Assembly: GCF_021129175.1 (NCBI RefSeq)
Contig: NZ_JAJOHV010000025.1
Location: 62,001 to 126,000 of the forward strand
DNA: 64,000 nucleotides
DNA from: Chromobacterium piscinae
GTDB taxonomy: Bacteria; Pseudomonadota; Gammaproteobacteria; Burkholderiales; Chromobacteriaceae
Reading direction: 5' to 3'
The notes beneath the pieces were generated by a model. It saw only the letters and a program-made list of their open reading frames with translations, made no database searches and was not told the DNA's origin. Below, one piece after another: positions 1 to 7,316 of this stretch (position 1 is the first letter of the stretch; every line of letters starts with the position of its first letter). Both the position numbers and the translations under genes were made by a program.

Positions 1-2
1 AT

Positions 3-71
3 GAAAAGACAATCCGCATTAACCCGTATGGGTTTTATGTCACGACCTGCAGTTGGACCAAGCAGCTCTGA
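3..71 (+). CDS. trbF: TrbF/VirB8-like protein, C-terminal fragment
   Basis: This is the last 22 codons of an open frame that enters from before the window and stops at 69-71. The translation contains INPYGFYVTTCSWTKQL, which matches the conserved VirB8/TrbF ending (NPxGxYVT-xxW-xxxL). VirB8 proteins are bitopic inner-membrane assembly factors of type IV secretion. The gene lies 33 bases before trbG, as in IncP-type trb operons. Only the tail is visible, so the family call is moderate and nothing can be said about the rest. Confidence 0.6.
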   Translation, partial: EKTIRINPYGFYVTTCSWTKQL

Positions 72-103
72 AATTTACGCGATTAGGAATCAGGAGAGGT
101 GTT

Positions 104-994
104 ATGCGCAAGTTTGTGTTGATCGTCGGTCTTGCGACCAGCTTGCTTAGTAGCTTGGGCGTGGCCGCGACTACGAAAAAATTTCAGACCTTGGACGCTG
201 CGATTCTGGACCAAGTCAAGCAATGGCAGCAAACCGGGAAAATCAAGCCCATTATGTCCGATGACGGGAAGCTAATTTTCCCGTTTGGCGAATACATGCC
301 AAAACTCGTTTGCGGCACGTTGCGCGCCTGCGATGTTGAGTTGGAGCCTGGTGAAAAAGTCATGGGGGACGTGCGTGGCGACACCAAGCTCTGGGACATC
401 GACAAGGGTAAGTCGATGATCGATGAAAATCAGGACAAAGTTGTAACCCATGTAATCTTCAAGCCGAAATTAAACGGCATTAAATCCAACGTCATTATCT
501 TCACCAACCGACGCACTTACCACATTGAGCTCATCTCTCCTCAAACTGAGGGGGGCGCATATATGAACCGGGTCGGTTTCTACTACCCAAACAAGCTGGT
601 CGACCGCTGGGAAGAGGAAGAGGTGGTGGCCGCGGCGAAGAAAAAGGAAGATGACGACCGTACCATCGCTGAATTTCCATCAATGACTGTCGATAACTTG
701 GATTTTGACTACAAGATCACCGGATCCGACCCGCGAATTACTCCCGTGCGCGTGTTCAACGACGGCACCCGAGTCTGGGTTCAGTTCCCGCAGTTGATGA
801 CAAAGACCGAGGCTCCGAGCCTGTATTTGTTGGACGAAAAGGGGGATATGCAGATGGTTAACTTCCGCCCGGTCAAGGGCGGCTACTTTGTCGTCGACAA
901 GTTATTTGATCGAGCACAGATCGTCTTGGGTCCGCAGGGTGAGTCTTCCAAGGTTTCCATTGTCTGGAATAAGACCAAAAAGTGGTGGTGGTAA
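104..994 (+). CDS. trbG: TrbG/VirB9-like conjugation outer-membrane-complex protein
   Basis: This 296-residue protein is a periplasmic/outer-membrane core component of a P-type type IV secretion system. The start at 104 follows CAGGAGAGG and gives a clear Sec signal peptide (MRKFVLIVGLATSLLSSLGV then AATT). The VirB9 fold is recognised by the central beta segments: an FKPK strand, NVIIFTNRRTYHIEL, and the C-terminal stretch RVFNDGTRVWVQFP followed by a repeated beta-appendix. The gene sits between the TrbF-like tail and trbI with short gaps, so it belongs to one mating-pair-formation operon. It has normal family length and no defects. Confidence 0.88.
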   Translation: MRKFVLIVGLATSLLSSLGVAATTKKFQTLDAAILDQVKQWQQTGKIKPIMSDDGKLIFPFGEYMPKLVCGTLRACDVELEPGEKVMGDVRGDTKLWDIDKGKSMIDENQDKVVTHVIFKPKLNGIKSNVIIFTNRRTYHIELISPQTEGGAYMNRVGFYYPNKLVDRWEEEEVVAAAKKKEDDDRTIAEFPSMTVDNLDFDYKITGSDPRITPVRVFNDGTRVWVQFPQLMTKTEAPSLYLLDEKGDMQMVNFRPVKGGYFVVDKLFDRAQIVLGPQGESSKVSIVWNKTKKWWW

Positions 995-1003
995 GGATCG
1001 ATT

Positions 1004-2407
1004 ATGAGTGAACAAAATGTACAAACACCGCTAATCGATGCAGCGCCAGCGCAAGGGACCAGTTTCGATGCTGCGCCTCAACGATCGGCAGGTGCTATAT
1101 CAGGTTCCCTGAAAGGGAAGCCCGGTAATTTCAAACAACTCAGTCCCAAGGTCAAAAACGGCGGCATCGCCATTGGCATGCTGATCGTTGGCATCATTGC
1201 GGCCTCCATCATGAATATCGACAACAGCCCACCGGCCCAGGGGCAGCAGCCGAAGCAAGAAAATAATGGGCCTGTTGAGGCCACTACGCCAGAAAAAGTC
1301 GATAAGAACCCGAATGGGGTGCCATCTGCAAGCAACCCAGTGCCAGATGCTTCGGATCCGTTGGGTGACCCGGGAGCGAGAGCCACGGCATCTGCTCCTG
1401 CAGGGCAATCTGTGGCCGGCCAGGGACAAGGACCCGCTGGCGGTGTTCCTGGGATGGGCAACAACCTCACACCTGGCGGAGCGAGCGGTCAAACCGGGCC
1501 GAGCTGGGAAGAACAGCAACGGCAGTTGGCCAAGACACGACGCCTGGATATGTTGCGAGGCGCGATGGAGTCGCCGCTTTCATCTAATCCTGGTGGCGCT
1601 CGCGATGCTGCGGATCCGCGAGGCGATGAGACTCGCGCAGCGGCCGCCGTTGCACCGGTGGCCGGAGGTGGTGCGATGCCAGTCAATCAAGTGCAAGCGG
1701 CTGCCGGCGACGACCAGAATAAGCAGATCCGTAAGGAACAGTTCTTGAAACAAGCCCAGGATGAGGTGATTAGAGGCTATCTGCCAGAGACCGTGCGCAA
1801 GCCCATCTCGGCCTATGAGATTAAAGCGGGTTGGTTGATCCCTGCCATCATGGTGGGCGGTATGAATTCGGATCTGCCCGGGCAGTTGCTAGCTCAAGTG
1901 CGCGAGAATGTATACGACTCGCGGTCCGGCCGCTATTTGCTGATTCCCAGTGGTTCCAAGTTGGTCGGGACCTACGATTCGCAAATCGCTTTTGGCCAGT
2001 CCAGAGTGTTGGTCGTGTGGAACAGGGTGATCTTCCCGGATGGGACTGAGCTGTTCCTGCGCGGTATGCCCGGTACTGATCAAGCCGGGTTTGCGGGGCT
2101 GACTGGCGATGTAGACAACCATCTATGGCCGATGTTCCGGGCTGCTGTGTTTATGTCGGTAATCACCGCCGGCGCGCAACTTTCTCAGCCGCAGCAGAGC
2201 AATAATTCCAATTCCAGTAACAACAGCAATAACCCAACGCCGGCTTCCACTCTGATAGCGGCGCTGGGGCAGCAGCTCGGACAGGCGGGTAGCCAGATGA
2301 TTCAACGCTACCTGCAGGTGCAACCGACAATTACTACCCAGCCTGGTCAGCGTTTCAACATAATGGTGACTCAGAACATCGTGTTTCCGCAGGCCTGGAA
2401 GCGGTAA
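1004..2407 (+). CDS. trbI: TrbI/VirB10-like conjugation channel protein
   Basis: This 467-residue VirB10/TrbI protein spans the inner membrane and forms the outer-membrane channel cap. There is a cytoplasmic N-terminus, one membrane segment at about residues 51-70 (GGIAIGMLIVGIIAASIM), a long Pro/Gly/Ala/Gln-rich periplasmic linker to about residue 255, then the conserved C-terminal domain. That domain begins near PISAYEIKAGWLIPAIM and includes YLLIPSGSKLVGTYD and VIFPDGTELFLRGMPGTD. An Asn/Ser-rich insert lies at about residues 395-410 and the C-terminus is IVFPQAWKR. It starts nine bases after trbG and is followed by an inverted repeat, so it probably ends its transcription unit. Confidence 0.9.
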   Translation: MSEQNVQTPLIDAAPAQGTSFDAAPQRSAGAISGSLKGKPGNFKQLSPKVKNGGIAIGMLIVGIIAASIMNIDNSPPAQGQQPKQENNGPVEATTPEKVDKNPNGVPSASNPVPDASDPLGDPGARATASAPAGQSVAGQGQGPAGGVPGMGNNLTPGGASGQTGPSWEEQQRQLAKTRRLDMLRGAMESPLSSNPGGARDAADPRGDETRAAAAVAPVAGGGAMPVNQVQAAAGDDQNKQIRKEQFLKQAQDEVIRGYLPETVRKPISAYEIKAGWLIPAIMVGGMNSDLPGQLLAQVRENVYDSRSGRYLLIPSGSKLVGTYDSQIAFGQSRVLVVWNRVIFPDGTELFLRGMPGTDQAGFAGLTGDVDNHLWPMFRAAVFMSVITAGAQLSQPQQSNNSNSSNNSNNPTPASTLIAALGQQLGQAGSQMIQRYLQVQPTITTQPGQRFNIMVTQNIVFPQAWKR

Positions 2408-2730
2408 CAAAAGAGGGATGCCAGGGGGCTAGGGTGCCCCTGGCATCTAAGCTGGCATATTTCGAAACACCACGTCTACCACGTACACAGTGAAATTATC
2501 GGTTGTGGTTCTACTCTGGGGGAGTGCGTGGCACACCAAAATTGCACCGCGCGCAACCAGTTGTTTGCTAAGTCGGGAGACCACTGGTGGCCAAAAATAC
2601 GGTTTGGATGGGCTGGCCAGCATGGTAAGACTAAAAATATACTTTGCAGTCTAGCCTAAAATTCTTTATGCTTTAATGCAACAGAATGTTTTCTGCAATT
2701 GATCAGGAACATTGATAAAGAAGACCGGCC
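2408..2730. other. Intergenic region after the trb genes
   Basis: No coding region was supported here. The first 40 bases hold a strong inverted repeat (2417-2447). The rest is mixed-composition sequence turning AT-rich at about 2630-2725, where a promoter for the gene at 2731 is expected. No confident -35/-10 pair was identified. Confidence 0.5.
2417..2447 (+). terminator. Inverted repeat after trbI, probable transcription stop or processing hairpin
   Basis: The arms GATGCCAGGGG and CCCCTGGCATC are perfect 11-bp complements around a nine-base loop. There is no following T-run, so intrinsic termination is uncertain. The position just past the trbI stop suggests an operon boundary or mRNA-stabilising hairpin. 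Confidence 0.5.
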
Positions 2731-3099
2731 ATGACAACAGAAGCTGAATTCGTGCAAACGCGCTGCCCCGCTCAGATCATCGTCTACCTAAAAGGTTTGG
2801 CCATGCTCCGATATGGGACCCTTGTTCGCATGAACGACGACATGCTCCGTAAATTTCTGCTGAGTCAGCCCTGGGCGGCTGAGCCACCACTGAGTTGGCG
2901 CACGCCAAGGTCCGCACAGACCAATGCCGGCCGAGATGCGCCGGCGCAGACGGGGTGGAAGACGTTCAATATGCAGATGTCCCCAGATCTCAAGCAAGAG
3001 ATCGCCCAGAAGTGCGATGAACTGGAGGTCTCGATGTCCACCTTCTGCTACACCGCGATCTTCTGGTGGTGTAAGTATATTTTCCCGCCCCAGAAGTGA
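2731..3099 (+). CDS. Small hypothetical protein, possible ribbon-helix-helix regulator
   Basis: The product is 122 residues and I cannot assign it to a named family. The last 50 residues (FNMQMSPDLKQEIAQKCDEL followed by EVSMSTFCYTAIFWWC) have the strand-helix-helix spacing of MetJ/Arc proteins. The N-terminal half is low in recognisable structure. The ribosome site is weak (AAAGAAG), so a later ATG at 2803 or 2832 is possible. A strong terminator follows directly, so it is probably monocistronic. Neighbouring regulators and parAB suggest a role in plasmid control, but that is inference. Confidence 0.5.
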   Translation: MTTEAEFVQTRCPAQIIVYLKGLAMLRYGTLVRMNDDMLRKFLLSQPWAAEPPLSWRTPRSAQTNAGRDAPAQTGWKTFNMQMSPDLKQEIAQKCDELEVSMSTFCYTAIFWWCKYIFPPQK

Positions 3100-3115
3100 G
3101 TTTAACCGACACCCG

Positions 3116-3140
3116 GGCCCCGCTAAAAGCGGGGCCTTTT
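3116..3140 (+). terminator. Rho-independent terminator
   Basis: The stem GGCCCCGC / GCGGGGCC has a five-base loop (TAAAA) and is followed by TTTT. It ends the transcript of the gene at 2731. Confidence 0.85.
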
Positions 3141-3148
3141 GCTTCCTA

Positions 3149-3164
3149 TTTTCACCAGTAAAAA
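3149..3164. promoter_or_regulatory. Plasmid-wide 16-bp operator, one-mismatch copy
   Basis: The sequence is TTTTCACCAGTAAAAA, which differs from TTTTCACCAGTGAAAA at one base. It lies 70 bases before the start at 3235, followed after five bases by the AT palindrome at 3170-3183. Confidence 0.6.
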
Positions 3165-3169
3165 TTATA

Positions 3170-3183
3170 GCAATATATATTGC
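3170..3183. promoter_or_regulatory. AT-rich palindrome GCAATATATATTGC
   Basis: This is a perfect 14-bp palindrome. Near copies lie at 23630-23642 (13 of 14 bases) and 39311-39324 (one mismatch), each within about 65 bases of a 16-bp operator. It may be a second binding site or a promoter element. Confidence 0.4.
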
Positions 3184-3234
3184 AAAATCGCGCCGTCATG
3201 GTATTATGAAATCATATTGACAGGAGGCCCAAAG

Positions 3235-3642
3235 ATGGCGCGGAAGAAAGAGCCGACAACCGGTATCACATTGCGGCTGCCGGATGTGATGTTGCGCCGG
3301 TTTCACGAAATGGCTGCCACTGTTACCCTGAGCACAGGCGGAAAGGTATTCGTCACGCCTCAGGACATTATGAGGGACTGGTTGCAACGCTATTCTGGAT
3401 CTGTCGCTGAGGTTGTTGACAGGCTTAGAGTCAACCAGGGGAAGGAGGCAACGACAGGTATCACGCTACGGCTCTCTGACTCGCTGTTACGACGCTTCCA
3501 TGAGTTGGCGGCCAACGCGACGCTGAGTACTAATGGCGGTCTTGCGGTCACTGCACAAGACGTTATGCGGGTATGGCTAGAGAAACATCCAGGGTTGAAG
3601 GATGGCAGTACGGGGCAACCGCAGGTAATACCAAACAACTGA
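3235..3642 (+). CDS. Tandem-duplicated small DNA-binding-like protein
   Basis: The start at 3235 follows CAGGAGG with good spacing, giving 135 residues. The protein is an internal duplication. TTGITLRLPDVMLRRFHEMA at about residues 8-27 is echoed by TTGITLRLSDSLLRRFHELA at about 73-92. Each copy continues with a TLST stretch and V(T)xQD(I/V)MRxWL. Each unit has the strand-helix-helix pattern of a ribbon-helix-helix monomer, so one chain could supply both halves of a dimer. It has an operator and an AT palindrome in its leader and precedes parA. A regulatory or partition-accessory role is inferred; no family name is claimed. Confidence 0.7.
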   Translation: MARKKEPTTGITLRLPDVMLRRFHEMAATVTLSTGGKVFVTPQDIMRDWLQRYSGSVAEVVDRLRVNQGKEATTGITLRLSDSLLRRFHELAANATLSTNGGLAVTAQDVMRVWLEKHPGLKDGSTGQPQVIPNN

Positions 3643-3725
3643 CTGGTGGTTTGCGTGGTGCTGGGCGGTACCTGCAGGCCAATGACAAAAACTCGTTCTA
3701 GGTTCAACGCAATTAGGGGTGAGGC

Positions 3726-4478
3726 ATGAAAATTACCACGGTAATCAACCAGAAAGGTGGAGTAGGGAAAACCACACTGGTTTTTAACTTGGCAAAGCGT
3801 TCTGTCGAAGAAAACCTGCGCACACTAGTCATTGATCTCGACACTCAGGGGAATGCAAGTCAGATCCTGACAGGTGACATCGGCATCAATCGCATCTTTA
3901 TCAATGGCTCAGATGAGCTGTTCTTGCCCGAATTTAACGGCATTAACCCAACCAAGACCGCGCATGGCATCGACCTGGTGCATGGCCATAAAGGCATCGA
4001 TCGGATCGATAACGTGAGAGAAGTCGAAGAGCTAGCCTATTCTGCCACACTCCGACAACGGATTCGGCAGCTACCATACGACCGAGTAATTGTCGACACT
4101 CCGCCGGCAATTGGCGTGCGCCATATGGCCCCGCTGTACTGGTCAGACCAAGTGGTAATTCCGCTCGAACCGGAGCTCAGTTCCCTCGCCGGCCTCCAGG
4201 ATGTGATTGCCGCAATTGACCTCGCGCGGCCGCTTAATCCTGGTCTTCGCTGGATGGCTGTGCTCAACCGCGTCAAAAAGGCCTCCAAATCGCATCGAGA
4301 GGTGGTAAAGGCTGTCGAGAAGATGTACGGCAACGCGGTCGTCAGTGAGTTGACCGACCGTGTGGCCGTGACCGATTCGCGCCAGCAAGAAAACCCCCAA
4401 CCTGTCTGGAAGTTCCGAGGGGCGGATAAACGTCTTCGCGAACTTTGGCACGGGTTCTGCTCCACAATTGTCTGCTAA
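3726..4478 (+). CDS. parA: ParA partition ATPase
   Basis: This 250-residue ParA/Soj-type ATPase drives plasmid segregation together with ParB. The deviant Walker A motif KGGVGKTT lies at residues 10-17, the A' motif is VIDLDTQGNAS at about 38-48, and Walker B is VIVDTPPAIG at about 121-130. Lacking a long N-terminal HTH, it resembles type Ib/chromosomal-like ParA and RK2 IncC-short rather than P1 ParA. AGGGGTGAGGC precedes the start. parB follows after 50 bases. No separate parS was recognised beside the genes. Confidence 0.92.
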   Translation: MKITTVINQKGGVGKTTLVFNLAKRSVEENLRTLVIDLDTQGNASQILTGDIGINRIFINGSDELFLPEFNGINPTKTAHGIDLVHGHKGIDRIDNVREVEELAYSATLRQRIRQLPYDRVIVDTPPAIGVRHMAPLYWSDQVVIPLEPELSSLAGLQDVIAAIDLARPLNPGLRWMAVLNRVKKASKSHREVVKAVEKMYGNAVVSELTDRVAVTDSRQQENPQPVWKFRGADKRLRELWHGFCSTIVC

Positions 4479-4528
4479 ACGGCTCATCGAAAAGCTTAGA
4501 GACCCTCTGATTTTAAGGACACATATTT

Positions 4529-5821
4529 ATGAAAAGCGCTCTTGACAAGATGGCCGTTGCTGCTAAAACCGCCAATGCGGCCCGGGGTGAATTGCTCCGT
4601 CCGATTCCGCTGGATAAGGTCCGCTTTGATCCGAACCAACCACGCCAAGACTTTCACACGATCGACGGTGAAGTGGCCGATGACGTCATGCAGGGACTGC
4701 AGGAGTTGGCGGATGATATTAAACAGCAAGGCCTGATTCATCCGATCACCGTCTGCGAGATGCCGGACGGTTTCTATGAAGTCGTTGTCGGCGAGCGACG
4801 GACGCGTGCAAATCTGCTCAATGGCGAGACGGAAATTCTGGCGAAGATCCGTAACGATCTGATTAGCGGCACTGCCCGCAAGCTCTATCAGCTGGCTGAG
4901 AATATCCAACGCCAAGACCTGAACGAGCATGACCAGGCCCGGTTCATTCACGAATTGGTCAAGAGCGGAGAAGTCCAGAAACAAGATCTGGCTAAAGCGT
5001 TCAAGAAGCAGCCCGCTTGGGTCACACGTTATCTGTCCTTTGCGGATCCTATCCTGCGGGTGAAGTGGGTAGATCCCGGCTACGTTTCCAAGGCTTGGAT
5101 GTTGTATGCTCTAGTCCAGCTTCCGCAGCACCTGCAGGACGAAGCGATGCAGATGTGCAAAGAAAACAATGTGGAACTGACGTCTCCGCAGTTGAAAGCG
5201 CTGGAGGCCCGGGCGCGTAATGAAAAACGTCGTGAGGCGGAAGTGGCCGCGGCCAATGCCTCGGCAGCAGCCGATGCGAATGAGCATGCCAAAGGTGATG
5301 CCGACCACACCGGGACAGATCGCGACGCAGCCAAATCGAGTGCCATTGCTGCACTCCTGGACGAAAGCAGCGCTCCGATTAACGGGAAGGAAGATGACGA
5401 TGGCTATGTTCCGCCTGCGGATCAGTTAACCGCGCTGCGGGATACCCCTGCCAATCTACTGGACAAGACCACGGCCAAGCAAAGCCAGCCGTCTTACCAG
5501 GGTGACAACCCGGTTAGCGATTTCTCTGGCCACAGCAGGGTGAGTACGATGAACCAGATGCCGGCGGCTGCGACTCAAACCGTAGCCGCGCGGATTTCGT
5601 TACAGCAGCTGGTGACCCTGCAGAGCAAGCTTCGCACCGAAATGTTTGACCTTGGCGCGAAAACCGAAAAGCTTCCAGTTGATGTGCGGTTCGACGATGC
5701 GCTGCTACGCCTGATTCTGAAGGAACTCGGCGTAGCAGATGCCACCGATCTTCCTCAAGCGGTGCTTCCGCTGAAACTCATCGAGGTCGCCGATCGCCTG
5801 ACTCGGGCAGAGCACGCGTGA
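4529..5821 (+). CDS. parB: ParB/KorB-like partition DNA-binding protein
   Basis: This 430-residue ParB-family protein binds centromere-like sites and activates ParA. The N-terminal ParB/Sulfiredoxin-like domain (about residues 25-120) contains IPLDKVRFDPNQPR and the box motif VVGERRTRAN. The central HTH is around KQDLAKAFKKQPAWVTRYLS (about 150-170). A charged Ala/Asp-rich linker follows, then a C-terminal domain (about 345-425) that probably dimerises. AAGGA precedes the start. The length and plasmid-wide spread of 16-bp operators invite comparison with RK2 KorB, a ParB that also represses transcription, but whether this protein reads that operator is untested. Confidence 0.9.
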   Translation: MKSALDKMAVAAKTANAARGELLRPIPLDKVRFDPNQPRQDFHTIDGEVADDVMQGLQELADDIKQQGLIHPITVCEMPDGFYEVVVGERRTRANLLNGETEILAKIRNDLISGTARKLYQLAENIQRQDLNEHDQARFIHELVKSGEVQKQDLAKAFKKQPAWVTRYLSFADPILRVKWVDPGYVSKAWMLYALVQLPQHLQDEAMQMCKENNVELTSPQLKALEARARNEKRREAEVAAANASAAADANEHAKGDADHTGTDRDAAKSSAIAALLDESSAPINGKEDDDGYVPPADQLTALRDTPANLLDKTTAKQSQPSYQGDNPVSDFSGHSRVSTMNQMPAAATQTVAARISLQQLVTLQSKLRTEMFDLGAKTEKLPVDVRFDDALLRLILKELGVADATDLPQAVLPLKLIEVADRLTRAEHA

Positions 5822-5895
5822 TGTGGGTCCGGCACCAGGTGCTGCCGGACTTTGAAACAACTCAGAGACAACAACCCTTACCATGGGTAACGGTC

Positions 5896-5928
5896 AAGAC
5901 GTGATAACTCGCTTATCACGTCTTTCCT
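5896..5928 (+). terminator. Rho-independent terminator after parB
   Basis: AAGACGTGATAA and TTATCACGTCTT are perfect 12-bp arms with a five-base loop, followed by a pyrimidine tract ending TTTT. Confidence 0.85.
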
Positions 5929-5954
5929 TTTAGTAGATACAAAGCGTGTAAGAC

Positions 5955-6803
5955 ATGTGCTGGCAATCACGAGGCAAATTGAAGACAAAGACCCCATCTC
6001 CTGCCTATGCCAAGATGGTAAAGAAATGCCGTCATTTCGGGCTCCAGCAGAAGATCCGTGAGCGCTGGGCCCTTGACCCTATATTTCCTGAACCCAATGA
6101 CCAGGAGCGCGCGTTTTTTCAAGAGCTGGATTCGATGCGACACTCGTCGCTCATCATCGAATCAAGTGGGATCCGTGTCCGGCTCGGCCCAGACATCCCG
6201 ACTTGGATTACCTATCTGTTGTTATGCGATGCTTACGAGCATGGCGATATTCGTCTGATTGCAGACTACGTGCGACCTGGCGAGCGGACACTAGTAATCG
6301 GAGGAGGTATTGGTGTGATCGCAGCGGAGATCGCCCAAAAAAGCGCGCTAGCCCCAACGATCATTGAGGCCAATCCTCTGCTCCTCGAACGCCTGAATGA
6401 CACAGCCGAGCTTAACGGCGTAGCTTTCGATATCATTCATGGTGTGGTGCAACCTGGCTGCATTTCTGGGCTCGCGCCGTTCCATATCTCGGAGGAGTTT
6501 TGGGCCTCCTCGTTGCGCGAGGATACTTGGCGGAAAACCTCAACGGTCGAAGTTCCGATTGTGGACCTCGAGACGGTGTTGACAGCTCCCTACGACGTTG
6601 TGTTCCTGGACATCGAGGGAGCCGAAGTCGGTCTGCTGGAGATGCTACTACTACCTAAAACGGTGAAAACCCTTTTCGTTGAGATCCATCGTCCGCTGAT
6701 TGGTGGACGGGCTGAGGCTGCTGTGATGAATCGGCTATGGGATCAAGGTTTCAAGCTGGTTGATTCGGAGGGATTAACCGGATGTTGGCAACGTATGTTA
6801 TAA
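5955..6803 (+). CDS. FkbM-like SAM-dependent methyltransferase, copy 1
   Basis: The product is 282 residues with a class I SAM-binding fold. The glycine-rich motif I is VIGGGIGVIAAEIA, the acidic residue ending strand 2 is IIEANP, and motif IV-like VVFLDIEGAE is followed by LFVEIHRP, the pattern of FkbM-type enzymes. The substrate is unknown. It has a full-length paralogue at 26713-27525 with shared landmarks (AYEHGDI, GGGIGVIAA, EEFWASSL, LFVEIHRP, GF-LVD). There is no clear ribosome site at 5955; a start at 6015 is possible, but alignment to the paralogue favours the longer form. The ORF at 6822 follows after 18 bases. Confidence 0.75.
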   Translation: MCWQSRGKLKTKTPSPAYAKMVKKCRHFGLQQKIRERWALDPIFPEPNDQERAFFQELDSMRHSSLIIESSGIRVRLGPDIPTWITYLLLCDAYEHGDIRLIADYVRPGERTLVIGGGIGVIAAEIAQKSALAPTIIEANPLLLERLNDTAELNGVAFDIIHGVVQPGCISGLAPFHISEEFWASSLREDTWRKTSTVEVPIVDLETVLTAPYDVVFLDIEGAEVGLLEMLLLPKTVKTLFVEIHRPLIGGRAEAAVMNRLWDQGFKLVDSEGLTGCWQRML

Positions 6804-6821
6804 AAACAAGGAAGGAAACTT

Positions 6822-7316
6822 ATGTTTCGATATTCTCGCCTGCTCGTAGGGACGGTATTGATGCTAGCGGCAACGTTGGCCATCGCAGACCCGCAAGCCA
6901 CGATCTTGGTCGTTCAAGGGAAAATCCGTGTCTTCAACGATGCAAAGTCTAGCGAGTACCGCTTTACCGAAGAGCAGTTGCTCAAGTTGAAACAACACTC
7001 AATCGTGACGAAAACTACCTGGACCCCAACCTCTACATTTAGCGGGCCGGAGATCACTGAGATTCTGAATACTGTGGGGGCTCACGGCACCAAGGTCGAT
7101 GCGATCACCTATGATGATTACGAAGTCACAATTCCACTCGACGATATCGCCAAATACCGGGCGATTATGGCTCATTCGATGAACGGAAAACGGTTGGAAC
7201 GCCGCAATTATGGCCCATTATGGATCATGTATCCGGTGAGCAAATACCCAGAATTGCAGACGGTCAAATCCGACGCAAAGCTGGTCTGGCAAATCAAACG
7301 ACTCGTGGTACGATGA
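6822..7316 (+). CDS. Periplasmic molybdopterin-oxidoreductase-fold protein, probable sensor partner
   Basis: This 164-residue exported protein (signal peptide LLVGTVLMLAATLAIA, cleavage before DPQAT) resembles the small sulfite-oxidase-fold 'molybdopterin-dependent oxidoreductase' domains. Landmarks are SxYRFTEEQL, TxTTWTPTSTFSGP and YGPLWIMYPVSKYPEL near the C-terminus. The mature part has no cysteine, so the usual molybdenum-ligating residue is missing and catalysis is unlikely. It overlaps the hybrid kinase gene by four bases (ATGA), so the two are translationally coupled. I infer a periplasmic ligand- or signal-binding partner for that kinase. Confidence 0.65.
   Translation: MFRYSRLLVGTVLMLAATLAIADPQATILVVQGKIRVFNDAKSSEYRFTEEQLLKLKQHSIVTKTTWTPTSTFSGPEITEILNTVGAHGTKVDAITYDDYEVTIPLDDIAKYRAIMAHSMNGKRLERRNYGPLWIMYPVSKYPELQTVKSDAKLVWQIKRLVVR

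Noticed and set aside
349-357. TGGTGAAAA half-site in trbG; a similar half-site occurs near 50777
   Set aside because: Single half-sites within genes, expected by chance.
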